Assembly (NCBI RefSeq): GCF_001949145.1
Contig: NW_019091532.1
Span: forward strand, 351,764-415,763
Reading direction: 5' to 3'
Length of the DNA stretch: 64,000 bases
Origin: Acanthaster planci
Lineage: Eukaryota > Echinodermata > Asteroidea > Valvatida > Acanthasteridae
The notes beneath the pieces were generated by a model that was given only the letters and a program-made list of their open reading frames with translations, ran no database searches and was not told the DNA's origin. Made by a program: the position numbers and the translations under genes. Numbering within the stretch: position 1 is the first letter of the stretch; every line of letters begins with the position of its first letter. Of the stretch, positions 12,259 through 25,849 are shown piece by piece.

Positions 12259-15002
12259 ATGTTGGGTGTAAGGCAGAGATGGCGCAAGTCAGCAAATTTT
12301 GGCGTTTGTGGTTGTTGAAGAAATTCCTTGCCCTTTGGGAAAAAAAGGAAAAAAGGAAGTGTTGCCACTCGAACTTGTTGCTGATCAACATCACAGTATA
12401 TGGCACTTTTGTGAGGTTATTTTTCCAGACCCCAAAAACCTATAGTTTGCCATTTTTATGTTTTAGATAAATGTCGCCGATGGTTGTGTCCGATGAAATA
12501 ACCTCTCACAAGAGGTACAGATGTAACTGGCCCCCCTCCTTTGTAAGAGGTATCTCCTCCGTGTGTGTTATTGGGGTCTTTAGCAGCGAAGCAAGTTCGT
12601 AGCAAGGACACAAATTCTGCATCTATCTTTTTCTCTGTTGTAACATATCATGTGGAACGTGTGCCCGATGAAATTAGTAATCAAGGAAAAAATGGTCATG
12701 TGATCGGCAACTTTTTTATCCAGTGTCATGGTTTGTTCCTATCTTCCATCATTTCTAATGGTTCGTCATATCTGACTAAATCGTGCAAGTGAAAGGTAAC
12801 GGGGAAGGATGTGGCGGACCAGCAAGTTGTGCGGCCATTTCTACGCCAGTAGGCCTATATAAGCGTGGAAGTAATGCTCTGAAGTTGTTACAAAGTCCTC
12901 AAGTTGTTCTGCCTTACCTCTCTCGTTTTCACCGTTCCATATTCGTATATGCCAATGTAAGTTGATCTACTTGAAGTTTCCGTTCAAGCAAACGAATTCA
13001 CCATTCATAGGCGAGTTCTCTTTGACCATTTTTCAATACCTCCTGTTTAATCAAGGGCAGCGATATGTTTACTAAAAGTCTAATCATTCTGGATTCGCGC
13101 TATCAATAGATTAACCAAACACACGGGAATTTGGCCGATAATAGTCCGAGCAAATGTTGCCTCGGTTGTACCCATGAACGAAGCTGTTTTATATCTGGGT
13201 CCTGGCCCAATTCCGTAAGTTACAAGCAATAACGTTGGCAGGGAAACACAGCCTGAACAGGAGTAAACAAAGTTCCCTTAAATCTTGATGCTGACCTGAA
13301 CCTTAAAATAACAATAATACTAAAATTCAGGTCACGAATCGGTGGTATTTTATGAAATCAACACGGCCGACGGTCTCGTAGGAGCTGAGCAGGGCTGGGC
13401 TTACTAGCCCCAGTATAAGGCTGATCTGAATTATTTTCCGCTTTTAAGCGAAAAACCTAATAATTTGCAAGAAACGATTTAAGGTACAAAATGACTCCAA
13501 CAATTACTTTCATAATATCTTCTACTGTTTGGTGTAAATACATTCCGTTATAAGGGGTCTCCTTAAAAAAAAATTTTGGCCATTTCCAGACGAAAGTTTA
13601 TTGTACTCCAGGGATGCCTTGTGTTCCCTTAATTTTCCATTGAGAATAGACCATTACAACGTAAAGAGAAGATAAATCGGTAAACTAACAAAACGGTCAT
13701 GTGATGCAAAATAAAGACGTTTGCGTTGTTTTTGATGAAACTAAATCGTTCTATAATTTCTGAGCTTTATTTCGAGACAATGTTTCAGCGGGTCAGCATG
13801 TATGTAGGCCTATCTTATGTTATAGGAGACACAGTTCTTTAAACATAGTTTCCAAGTATTTTCTGATTCCAATTATTTAAGGGATGGACAAGAACACTGT
13901 CGTTACCAATACCTTCGTTTCTGGGGGGGGTGCATGTTACTGGTAAATACATTTTTCTGTGTCTATTGAACCCAGTATCATTCCATGACATTAGCCTGTT
14001 TCCTCAGAAGGTTTATTAGAAAAGAGGTTTGCTGATAAATATCCGGTTTTTCTTCAATATAACAGTGTACAAGGCGACGATGTCCCAGTTTTTCTACCCC
14101 GCTGTGTAATGTTCGGCATTCGGTCCGTTGGATTCGGAACTTAAAGCTATCTCGAGGCACTGCAGGCTTGTCATCGTCACGGTAGCGCACCGTACATGCC
14201 GCTCACGGGTCAAATACACGCCCTACGTACTCTCGCAGGCATTACATCGCTCGTCACACCGTCCCTGGGTGTCATGATTAATGTGCATAATTCATGTGAT
14301 TATTTAAACATCACGGCAGACTTACCTCCTAGGACGACATGTCTGGCGGCTCTTTGGACGAAAGTTTAAAATGTTTACACCGAGCGCTTGCATTTATTTA
14401 TGACTGATCGTAAATCGCGTAACGATTTTCCAAGTGTTACAATCACAGCTGTATTGACCTTTATTCGTCGGACTTTGAGGAATATAGGCCAGTTAGTTTT
14501 GACAGTAAAATAAAGCTCTTGGCCTCACCAAAGCCCCTGGACTCCCTCCGGAGCCAGAAACTATCTTAAAAGTATCCTGAGACTGACATCTTAGTTGGGA
14601 ACTGTTTGTGAGAAATTTTTAAATACGTGGCCTATTTCGAACATGCTCAAATGCGTACCAAGGGAGCAAAACTGACGAAGTTGTGGCACAGTAACCTACT
14701 TTAAAAAAAAAATAACATTAAAAATATTCGCCATGCTCAGCATTTTTTTGTGAATCATCACAAAATGCATGCTTAGGATCGGTGTTCTTTCCACTTGACC
14801 TTACTATTACTTCACTTTATTGTAACGTACAAGTTAAAATGTGTGATTCACAATTACGTAAATAGCACGGTTGTGGATAGGCCGACTTAACCTCAGCGCC
14901 CGATCAACCATAGTCGGCAAGGTATAGCCAATGTGTCCAGAGGCCTGCGAAAATTAGTGGCCTCTCATAAAAGATACAAGGCCGACCATAAACTAATAAT
15001 CA

Positions 15003-15031
15003 ATCAACCAACCAATCAGTCAGTCAGTCAG

Positions 15032-15094
<63 letters not shown>

Positions 15095-15112
15095 ATCAAT
15101 CAATCAATCTAA
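15003..15112. repeat. (CAAT)n / (CAGT)n tetranucleotide microsatellite
   Basis: About 110 bases of near-pure CAAT units, preceded by several CAGT units and variant CAAC units at the left edge. The gradation suggests replication slippage starting from mixed units. Confidence 0.95.
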
Positions 15113-16875
15113 TGCAAGCAGAATGCCGTAAGGCACACGGTTTTTGTTCTTTTGTTCTTTTAGCATTTCTCTTTGCATATTTCATTTAGGGAAAACTTAA
15201 CTCGTACCAAGTAGTAGATACAATTTGCATGACTTCGCATCCAAATTAAATGTGAGGCTCCATCTGGTGCTGGTAGTTCCAGGGCGGGAGCACAGGGCCG
15301 ACTGAACGTTAAGTTCACGTGGCTCTGAATTTCTTCTCCCGTTGGACCGTTTATCCAACTAATTTACACCATGGAGGATGTTCACACCAATATGTCGCCC
15401 AGGAGATCATCTGATGTAGAATTATAGAATTTTGGAACTCACTGAAATGAGTTACTTTTACTGAATGAAAAGGAATGCAACGTATGGATGGTACCCCCTG
15501 AGTGACGCTTATGTAAATGTTGCTGCACTGACAAACAGCAAGCACCTGGCCTTGGCACGACGAAATCTTTTAAGAAAGCAGCATTTTCCCTCTAATGACT
15601 CGAAGGAGGTTAAGAGGACATGCCGTAAAGAGGGAATTTGGTCTCGAGCTCAAAGGTGGGCCGAAACCCCGCCGAGAGACGACTGAGAGAGACCTTCGCT
15701 TTCCAAAGCAACGGCTACATGCATTGCGCGGCATGCACAAGGATTTATCCACTTTGAAGACGGGGCGAGGGTTCCCCTCGTTTTCTCTGTTTTCGCCGAA
15801 TGACGCAATCTACATTCAGCATTCGCATCTTGGCAGGAACAGAAACAAAATTCAAGTTCGTTATAGTTGATCTCTGAAGACAAATGACACTGCGTTCGAC
15901 TTGGATGCCTGTATATACACCGGTATTTATTTGAACAGAGAAAATAAGTTTTCCTCAGAGGTGCTCTTTAAACCGCAGACAAAGTTATCTGGCAGAATTC
16001 ATGTGGTTCCCTTCGCGGGGGCCTGAACCAGGCCGCAACTAAGGCTAAAAGGCAAGCCAGCGACTTCAGGCGCCTTTCCACTTCGCGTACATGCGTTTCA
16101 CTTTCACAAACACACCCAGTCACGTACGTTGCGTTCGGCCGTCAAAATCGTTCCGGTAGCGATTCTGACGGACTCTCAACTCTTGGAGCAAGCGTTGAGG
16201 TGCATAAGGAGAGGCGCCTTAGGACTACTGCGCTTTATCTCGGAACGGATAAAAAATTATGGATAGCTGACGGCTATGACGTATTAAAAATCAAATAACT
16301 TTTGTGGTACAAACAAATCGCTCGTATTTGGGTACGAAATTCCAAAGCAGGACAGTTTACAGACACCACATGAATACAACGACCAGATGGCGTCCACTTA
16401 CTTCAACTTGAATGGCTTGATATGCGAGCAATATTTCATCTCAAAGCTAATATTTGTCGTCATGTCAAATTGATTGAATTCCCCTCATCGAGGCCAGCAA
16501 GGTGTTTCTTGATTGAAGGAAATGGATTGCTTTGACGCAATTTGAGGGTGTGATCATCAATATGGCCTTCTAGTTTGCCAGTTTCTGACCTAGGCCTACA
16601 AGGCACTGGTAAAGAGGCCTAGTTACCAGGATATCAGGCCGAGGCCACGCCTGCAGGTTCAGGCGAAGTTATACAGAGAATTTGCACGAGGAATATAATA
16701 TTGTTCGCTTTTTACGCGTCCTGATCACACCTTTGAATGTTAGCAGGGGGCGAAATTGAGCATCCCTCCTCCTTTGCGCCATATTAAGTAATCAGAAATG
16801 TTGTTGTTGTGAAGGCCCCATCTTTACTTCCAATGTGCGCATCGAATGATCCATCACCGCTTACAGGTAGCTAGC

Positions 16876-16960
16876 CAGTGGCGTATCTACGTGGGGAATG
16901 GGAGTGGGGACCAGGGGGAACGTGCCCCCCAGAAGTCCATGCTCCATCCCCCCGATTTTG
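16876..16960. mobile_element. One-ended hAT-type MITE remnant
   Basis: Begins CAGTGGCGTATCTACG and runs into G/C-rich sequence with CCCCCC, like the copies at 10051 and 11674. I found no matching right end within about 600 bases, so it appears truncated. Confidence 0.5.
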
Positions 16961-17487
16961 AAACCCCGAAATGGAACAAATTTACAATCCATAGTTCATT
17001 TGCACTCCTAGGTCCCCAAATTCTCATCCCAGTTAACCTTTTAACCAATTATTCAACTATTGTTCCAGTTACATAAAAAAGTTCAGAAAAATGGCAGTAT
17101 AACCTGAACAGTTTTGAATGAAAATACACTGACATAAATACAGTTTACTTCTCTCCAAATATTATCGCCCTAACCCATGCATGTTTTTCATAATTTATAA
17201 TGTAAAATAAGCTCGAAGGCTGATGTGCATCAACTTTGGAAAATTCATAGCTTTTACTTGTCACAGACCATGACTCAAGCAACAAGCATGACCCCAGAAA
17301 CTTTACAATGTCATTTAGAATTTATTTTTGGCATGCCGTATCCAGAGCCAAAATATCTTGCAGCCATTCTGTGGTTGACTTTTTGCAGGCACCACCTGTC
17401 GTGAAATTGCCCCCAAAATAGCAAGGGCAAGATCTGGGCTTGACTGCGCAATAAATATTCTCACTTTCTGTGCCAGATAGTAACACC

Positions 17488-20400
17488 ATGGCTCACATCT
17501 ACGAGAGGGTCGTTCAGCTCATATCCCAAGACCCAACGACGAGACTGGAACGGGACATCGAGTCGCTGATCCCGTGGTTCCAGAACATGAGCGGGCTTTT
17601 TAAGTCCCAGAAGACAGGTAGGAATCGAACATCTGTAGCGAGTCAGGGCATATTATTTTGTATTTGCAGTGTGTGTGCATTGGGGAGGAGATTTTTATTT
17701 AGGGGATGGTTTTTAGTTGTTCTTGTTTGTAAACGATTTGTCATACATTGTTTCCTTATGCATCGAGCAGGTGATGTAGCCGTTTACAAACACACAGTGT
17801 TTCTGTTACAGTTTAAAGAATGTTTGCATATTGTAGCGAAACTTGACGTGATCTCACAGTGCCAGTGCGATAATTATGCGATAATGACCTTGATGTATCG
17901 TTTGAACCATGTATTTTTTTGACGTATTTATACTTAGACGTGGTCAAGGACATCGTGCGAAACTGTGAATTTCGATCCGTTCCGACAGACAACATCATCA
18001 TAAAGCAAGGAGACAAGGGCGATTGGTATGTTCCAAAACAATCAGTCAATTTCAAACAAAGAAGTTAACTTTCAACAAGAAACCTTCATTGCATGGGGCC
18101 TCTTTTTGCTGCCAATTAAATTAATCAAAATGAATCCGTATATTTTCTAAAATTAGATACTTTTGCGTTGTTGTGTTGATTTTAACAGGCTAGCGTCTGC
18201 CTGGTCTGCCTGGCATGCATCAGTTTAATTTTGCAGCATTGACCAAAATGTCTGACAACGGTATTTATATGTTTTTGGGTTGACCTGATCTTTGCATGTG
18301 GTTCTTTTATTGGTCGTTTAAAAACAGTTTTGCTCTTCGGTATTACCCACACTGGTGGCTTGTTTTTCTACCATTTTTATCACAGTTTCTACATCATTCT
18401 GAGTGGTTCCGTGTCTATCTACATTAACCAAACCTTGGAGGAGCAAGGCAATATTCAGAACCCGAATGACTTAGCGAAGGCCAAGAGGAAGGCCAAAACT
18501 CGCGGGAATCGGAGCCGATCCAACAGCATCAAACCGAAGCCCGGCCTGCGCGGCCGGAGCAAAAGCCTCCACAAGCCCAGCATCGCCCTGCGGTCCTCCT
18601 CACCCCAGACGCGGTCCAAAGGTCCAGAGAAGCAGGACAGTGAAACCGGAGAGGGTCCGTCGTCACCAGGCGAATTGAAAAATGGCAGCAACGCAGGAGC
18701 GAGCGACGGTGGGCTTAGGCCACCGGGCGGGAACAAGGCGCAGCGTAACGGTTCCACGAGGGAATCACGGTCGCATACCTGGGTGTCGACGTCGACATAC
18801 TCGGCGAAGGAGGCAAGCTTCTTCCAGAAGAAAGAGCATGAAGAAGATCAACTGGAGTCCAGTTCTTCAAGCGACGAGGAGATGATGAAAACGGATTCGA
18901 GTGGAAAGTTAGACAGGACAATATTCGGAGTGCACATCAGAGAACTCGGTAGGCTTGGAAGTTTTTCGTTGAAACAGTAATTAGCAGATCTCAAAGATAA
19001 ATTGGTAGTGCGAAGAAAACGTAGAAGTGTTAAAATGCAAGATCGTAAACCTGGCACCATTGTAAAAAAAATATTTTGAAGAGAACTTCTCCAAGGTGTT
19101 GCGCTTATGGTAATTCATTGCTAAAAAATCTGTCTTGTAATAAAAAAGTATGAATTCAAAGAAATAGATCAGTGATCGGAAAAAAACAAAGCCGAATACG
19201 ACGAAGCAAATGTACACCAAAATATGGAAACATTTTTTTTTTTCATTTTATTTCATTTACATTTGATAGCAAGAGTGTATCTCGTTTTTTTTAATCAAGA
19301 CAAGGGTGCACTTTTCGTAAGAGAAAGCATAGTTTCTTTTATACTTCGTTAGCAAGGATCTTTCCTGCAGGGACTTTGATTCGTGACTTGTTTCACTTTC
19401 ACATAATAACGAAGGTCCAGGCAAAAGTTTCGGTGAGTTAGCTCTGGTCCAGACCAATCTAATCCGGAGCGCATCAGTCATTGCGGACCAGCCTACGGGG
19501 TTGATCGTGGTGGACCGGGACCTGTACAACCGGTCCCTCAAGGCGGTTCAGCAGCAGGAATTCGCGGGAAAGAAGAAATTCGTCAACACCTTCCCGCTTT
19601 TCAGGTAAAAAAAAAGGTGTCCAATGGTTACAGGGTTCGGGACTCTTGATCAGGGAGTCATGCAACTTCTCTCCTCCCAGAAACACCATGGAGAACAGCT
19701 GGGAATAACCTGCAATGGACTAGCATCCGGTTTACAAAAATAGAAATATTCTGAGTCGTTTCAGGTTTCTTGGATCGGAAATAAACGCAGGTCTGATGGG
19801 TCACTTAAAAAAAATAAATAAATAAAAGAATATAACGAATGTTTACGATTCACTTTGACCTTAATTTTCATTCCCTCTTCCCTCAGTCACTGGACACCGA
19901 GGCAGAGAAATGTCATGGCCATGAGCCTGACAAGAGTCCGGTACCAGTTCGGCAACAGCATCGTGAGACAAGGGGATAAAGTCAGGGGACTCATCTTCAT
20001 CACTTCCGGGCGGGCGGTGTTCTCCATAGACCCTGTCCAACACATCGAGCAATATCCGAACATGTGCAGTCAGGAGGATATCAGATATGCAAAAGAAGTC
20101 AGGTATATACGGCATTGAGCAGAAGCACCCCCTCATGGGTTGAAAAGAGCCATGTTGGTCGGGAGTTACTGGTAGCGAGTCGCCCGTAACGCGTGCATTT
20201 CATAGTCGTTTGTGAACCAGCGAAGTGCAGTTTCGACCAAAGGAGCCTTCGTTGCTAGGAGAATTGCGACTTCTCGTGGTCCTGTTCGGGGCTAATGGGC
20301 CTACAAGCAAAGCATGGTTATGGGAATTGTCTAACAAAGCCCCCAACAACAACCATTGAGACACCTTAGAGGATATCAAGTTTCAGTCCATGTCGTTAAT

Positions 20401-23308
20401 TCATCAACTTTCATATTCTTTGCAAAGCTTTGAATACAATACTGTCAAGTATCGATACGGTAAATGTCGACACGAAGATTGAAGATGCTTTTAATGTTAA
20501 AAAAAATAAAAAGTACACGAAAATTTGACACGGAGAATTCGAAAAGGAGCAACTAAAGCCATGATTTTTCGTGAATAATTTTGGTTGTGAATCATACATT
20601 TTGTAACATGGATAGTGTCCTTTCTCTTTGGTGTATTTTTGTTAAAGAATGATTAATACAACAGTTTTTTTTCCAAAGGTTGGGAAAGAGAAGTCGGACC
20701 TCTTTCCCCGGCTCGTGCGACTACTGGTTGTCGGACCTGAGGAGACCAGGCCCCAACAATCCTCGACGCAGGGACGGCTACGCAGCGGCGGAGAAAGAGG
20801 CCAACAAGAAATCGGTGCCGCTGTGCGCTATCGGCCAATACGATTACATAGGTCTGTTTCCTTGCGCGACTCGGATGGTTGACGATCTTGAAGAACTTTA
20901 TTTGAAACTGCTTTTCCCCCTTGTTCATCAACTTATGAGTAACATCTGTGATTTGTAACTTTAATAGGCAATCGAGTTTACAGCCAAAAATAATGTGCAA
21001 CGAAAGTCGGGAAGTCGTTGGCTTCAACGTAAGATAATCAAATTAAGACGTTGTTTTGAGATTTCTTGAATTACATTGGCCTTAATTATTTCAGAAATAC
21101 AGTATTTCAAACACCTGCAATTATTCAGTCCCAACATGATTAAAAATGGTCGCATAACCATTAGAAAGAACGTTTTCTGCTCAACGAAAAACATGTCACT
21201 AGGCCTAAATGGCTACTTTCCTTGCATTCTGGTGAACCCAGTATGAACAAAATAATTATGTCCACCTGTTGCCTCCGTAGGTGATATCTCCGTTTTACTG
21301 CACCTGCCAACATACGTCGCCACGGCAACCTGCTTGGAGCCTTTGGAGGCGCTGGAGCTAGATCTGAACAACTTTGAGCGCCAGGTCTTCAAGAAGAGCC
21401 ACTCGACTTACGTGACCATGCGGGAGATTGCGGAGCTGAGACTGTGGGCGAGAGTAGATAGATTACACGAGGAACAGGTAGGCATAAGCCTGCTTGGTAA
21501 TCCTAGCTTTGTCGGTACTCCTGGTCGTTAGATATTAGGAATTCAGAGCACTTACGAAAAGACATGACATAGTTTCATGAGAAAAAAATATCAGCAGCTG
21601 TCTCTCTCTTAGGTCATTTTTTTATTTAGTGTTTTCCCCCCAAGATTCAAAACTTAAAGGGTTTAAAATTGAGAGGAGGTGCCCGACAAATTGAGTACCG
21701 GTACATAAATATTTCATTGTTAGATTAATTACAAAGGTAGATAAACAGGGAATAAACCCTATCCCACATAGAGATAAGTAGGCCTACATCATATTAAAAA
21801 ACAAGTCAAAAGGTCTACTTGAAACTGGAGAGAAAACAAATTACTCTGGTGGTGCATTTAACTGCTAACCAGCTTTTACTTTTCCAAAAACTGTCACGAA
21901 AATCCCACGGGACCTCGGCTGGAAATCTGTAGAAAACAGACAAAAAGTGGACTGTATACCCATACCTGCCTATAAATCTCTACGATAATGTGCTTTGATA
22001 TTCTTCACTAAAATGGCATTCAACTAAATAGTAAAAAAATACTCGACAACAAGAAGACGTCAGAGGTTTTTAACATTACAAAACTTGAGAGGTGTGTGTG
22101 ATCAGAAAGATTGTGCCCTTGATCAGAGCCTTATAACCTCCTCATGCAACAGCATCTACGACCACGCAGTCACCTTAAATATACCATATTATTTGCCAAG
22201 GTCTACGATCCTGTCTTCGAGACCATGCTGGGTAAACTTCAGGAGCTGAACACCTCGCCGGCCATGAAGGCGGCCTTGAGGAGGAAACAGGCCGAGGAGG
22301 AGGACCTGATGGTGTCCCTCTTCACTCCCAGCTGGCACATCTACCGGGAGAAGCAGCGACTGTTCCTCAGGAGACGCCGGAGGGAGAAGCGACTGCAGGT
22401 AGGCCCGTTTGGGTTACAAAACCCGGTGCTTTCTGACCCGTCCTCAGTTTGTTGCATGCGTTGGCTGGGTGAACTAGGTCACGTGGAAGTTCCCAGATGA
22501 TGCTCTGAAAATCAACTCTACAGAATAGTTAGGCTTTTCTTATGAAGCCTGAGATGAAAAATGAAAGGCTAATGGTAATGCGAAACGTCTTTGCCATTCA
22601 CAAGTTCAACATGAGTTACTTGGTCGTTGTGCAAGTTTAGGAAATATCATGGTTAAAATGACAGAAATACGGCAATACATTTATTAAAGGTAGTTTTGAA
22701 ATCAAACAACTGATATCGTTACCCAACAGGAAATGAGGATGCAGCAGATGGCCCACGCAGCCAGTCTCGGTATGCAGCTAAAATTACAGGGCATGAGCAC
22801 GCTCTCCGAACTCAAAACCGACGAGTCTAACCCGCCGTCCCATCGCTCACACGAGGATGCCTTGCCCGCCAGCTTGCGCGACAACGCCATCCCGTCCTAC
22901 TCCCTGCAGCCCAAGGCTGTCACGCCGCAGGGCCGGCAGCGCAGCATGAGCGATCGCTACGACCATTACTACCTGCCCTCCTACTCGGGAGGCGCCCCGA
23001 CCCGGGCGCCGTTGATCACCACCGACAGCTTGCCACTGATGAACGGACTGAAAGAAAGCAACGACGCCAATGGCAAAGGTGACGGTGAAGGTGAAAACGG
23101 TGACAGTGGCAGAGGGTCCCATGTCATCTGGAGAGATGACGTGAAAAGGCCCCGCTTCAAGTCCTGGAACGGACCGGTACGGCAGGACTCAGACGAAAAC
23201 CACACCCTCCCCAAACTGACGGAGGAGAAATCTCCAAACGGTCAACAAAGACTAAGACCTCAACAGGCTAACAGTCTGTTACCTCTTGGAATAGGAACAA
23301 CCCAATAA
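17488..23308 (+). CDS. CNBD2-like protein with two cyclic-nucleotide-binding-type domains
   Basis: Coding exons: 17488-17617, 17938-18025, 18386-18948, 19415-19604, 19887-20102, 20679-20851, 21281-21477, 22201-22398, 22730-23308 (stop 23306-23308). All phases agree, giving 777 aa. An acceptor-like AG at 17475-17476 suggests a non-coding exon upstream. Domain 1: residues about 44-95 (IIIKQGDKGD, CFYIILSGSVSIYI), then a low-complexity basic/Ser-rich insertion (about 92-247), then GKSFGELAL (E268) and RSAS (R278), the phosphate-binding cassette. Domain 2: about 324-485, with GDISVLLHLP at 454-463 but no basic residue where the cassette arginine is expected. The C-terminal third is charged and probably disordered. 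Mammalian CNBD2 is linked to sperm function and cAMP binding. Assignment rests on domain order; other CNB proteins are possible. Confidence 0.85.
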
Positions 23309-23532
23309 CTGAGGTTTCAAGTAAAGATTTAAAGAAGTTGCTTTTCCGCACTTGACCGACAACCAAAAGACGTGTGATGCTGAACCAAAAAGGCCTAAAT
23401 AGGCCCAAGGCTTTACCTGAGAGACCCAACAAGTAACCTGAAAATGTACTACAGGATGAAATAATCGAATAGAATTCTGTTTTGCGATCGCAAAAAATAT
23501 GGTGCTTCTGCTGTAGTCATGCAGATGACTAA

Positions 23533-23538
23533 AATAAA
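23533..23538 (+). promoter_or_regulatory. Candidate poly(A) signal of CNBD2-like gene
   Basis: AATAAA 225 bases after the stop. This is the nearest canonical hexamer and implies a short 3'UTR. Confidence 0.5.
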
Positions 23539-23539
23539 C

Positions 23540-25849
23540 TGGAACTTAGTAGTTTATTATAAGCTGTTTAATATCTCAGTTAATTAATGGCACAACGACT
23601 TGATCTCTCATAGAAATTGCTTAAGAAACAGCGCAATATAGTCCTCATTACTGATGGTACATTTTAGCAAAATTTGGGATCTGACTATTCAAATGACTTT
23701 TCCAAAGTTGAACCACGGGTCCCCACAAGGAAAACGTGTCTCCTGCTCAGGACTATGAATCTTGTGTCCTACAAAGTTCAATGTCCCTGTTGGCAACAAA
23801 AGCAGTTTACGAAATAATGCATCTACCTGTTTCAAGACTGTAAATTTACGGATGTCTGGCTTCCTGACCAGCAATGCTAGACCTAAAGACGTATTTGGGC
23901 TCATCCAATACCACCAACAGTGCCTAATACAATGTGCTTCAACTAGGAACGAGGCATAAGAAATCTGAAATAAAAGGAAACTAAATTTGCAAGCATTTGT
24001 ATCCAACAAAGAAAGTGACTGAAGTGGAATTCTGAGCCTTCGGCATCTAACTTTATACAAACCAACTGGCAATCGACTGAGAAAGTCAACCGTTTTCTCG
24101 TTAAGGTTGATAAAAACTTGAATGCTCAATATTTAACATGTCACTGTACGCACTGTGTAATTTGGGTTCAGTTTTTAACACATTCAAAATGCCCCCCCTT
24201 TTTGACAGGCATTTGTTTTTGGTCTTTAGTTGTGCACAAAAAAATATATTGAGAAACATTTTGTGGGTTTTGCATTGTTTTGGAAGATCTGATTAATTCA
24301 GGAAAACCGAAAACATCTTGTAAATAAAAAAAAGATTCAGATTATGTCTCAAAAAGAAATCAGGGAATCATTCATAATTAGTCAAAAGCACACAAATAAC
24401 CTGTACATCTTTATTTAAATTTATTGTTTACCTGTATGGAATTTTAATGAGAAAATTTAAGTATGCCAAGTAAACTTCCATTCTTTCAAAAAGAATATCC
24501 CAAAATGACAATATTTTTTAAATCTATCTTTTCAGCAAGCAGTGTTATGATCCAAACATTGTATATTTTCTGAGGCCTAAAAAGCCTATTAACAGGCTTT
24601 TCTTACTACTTAATAAAATGCCAAATAGCTCTGTACTCTGAGACCACACTTAGGGACTTAACTTCAATGTTGGCTTTACTGTATACTTGTGAAACAAGAC
24701 CTTTAATGACGAAACACAGAAAACAAGATTTCTCCATGGATTCACTTGTTTTTTAATCAGGCTCAGAGCTAGACAGAGCAGAACTATTTAAACAGACATT
24801 CAAAAAAGGGCCTTGTGAAATAAAGGGTTTTCTGGTTTACCAGGCACAATATTCTTCTAAAAAGAAAGATGATTTGTTCTAGTAGTTGATGGTGGAACTA
24901 AAATTCCATGTGTACTGGTGCAGAAATGTGACTCTGAAAATTGCCAAATGCCCGGTGTAAAAATAATACCAGACTGGAGTACGTATCTCTATAACTCAGC
25001 GCTGGATCTGGATGCATGCTGCAAACTAACTCCCGGATGGGATAACAAGGCCATAAAGATTGAATCGCAAAAATCCCCCAAAACTATATCACTTACCAAG
25101 AGGGAACTTAGGAAAAAATCTCAGAGATGTAAACTACCGATAAAGATGGGTGTGATGATTGATGCTATTAATGTTACAAGGCATCACAGCTGCTTGACTG
25201 TGATCCAAATATTTATGAATAGACAAAGGCATTATTTGCCAGTGGTCTCCTCAAATTATAGGCAGCTGGGATCGCAGGAGCTGCTATCGCACAGCTATCT
25301 TTTCAGGGCAGCTGCTTTCCGTTCAGTGACATTATACCCAGATCGTATAATATATTCAACGATAAGTTACTTTTTAAAAATAATATATTTGAAGAAAAGA
25401 AAAAACACGATGTATGAAAGCAAATAGCCAAAAGCAGCTTCTGCAGCTGATTTAAATAAAAACTTACAGACTGCTTACAAAAATGCTTCCATGAACACAA
25501 GTTGCACATGGGCTTCCAACACGCAACTTCCATTTTTCCTTGACGACTACAATCGTCTCAGTTGCCTGATTTATGGTGGGAGACATTTACTGCTTTTGGA
25601 TCAAAGCTTCAATTTCACAAAACTTTCTTTTCTCCCAGATCAGGGACCGAGCCAGTTGACAGCCGGATTGTTACGGAGTGACAGCCGAGCTCTTTTGGGG
25701 TTAAAGTATGCACCGTTATTTCTGCCATGGTTAGTACTGCATTTCTGCTCGGACGCAGCACCATGACACCGAGCCCTCGTGATCCACCTCGAAAGAGAGA
25801 GACCTATGTGGACGCTGCTCCACAGTGTCGGATGCAGCCTGCTGAGTTC
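23540..25849. other. Convergent 3' ends of CNBD2-like (+) and DNAJC2 (-)
   Basis: No exon is recognised. The sequence is AT-rich and probably consists of the DNAJC2 3'UTR plus spacer. On the minus strand AATAAA occurs at 24410-24415 and 24420-24425, possible DNAJC2 poly(A) signals about 1.4 kb past its stop. Open frames here (23689-24129, 24918-25427) lack any recognisable domain. Confidence 0.45.

Larger units (their letters stand above)
9320..17476. other. Intergenic region between RFT1 and CNBD2-like
   Basis: I see no convincing exon in these 8 kb. They contain transposon remnants at 10051-10266, 11674-11859, 12035-12258 and 16876 onward, and a tetranucleotide repeat at 15003-15112. An 87-codon minus-strand open frame lies at 10368-10631. 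Any upstream non-coding exon of the CNBD2-like gene would lie near the 3' end of this block. Confidence 0.6.

Noticed and set aside
11973-12368. 131-codon minus-strand frame
   Set aside because: Runs across the boundaries of the MITE at 12035-12258, so it is a chance frame.
23689-24129. 146-codon minus-strand frame downstream of CNBD2-like
   Set aside because: No domain is recognised and it overlaps the likely convergent UTR zone; probably chance.
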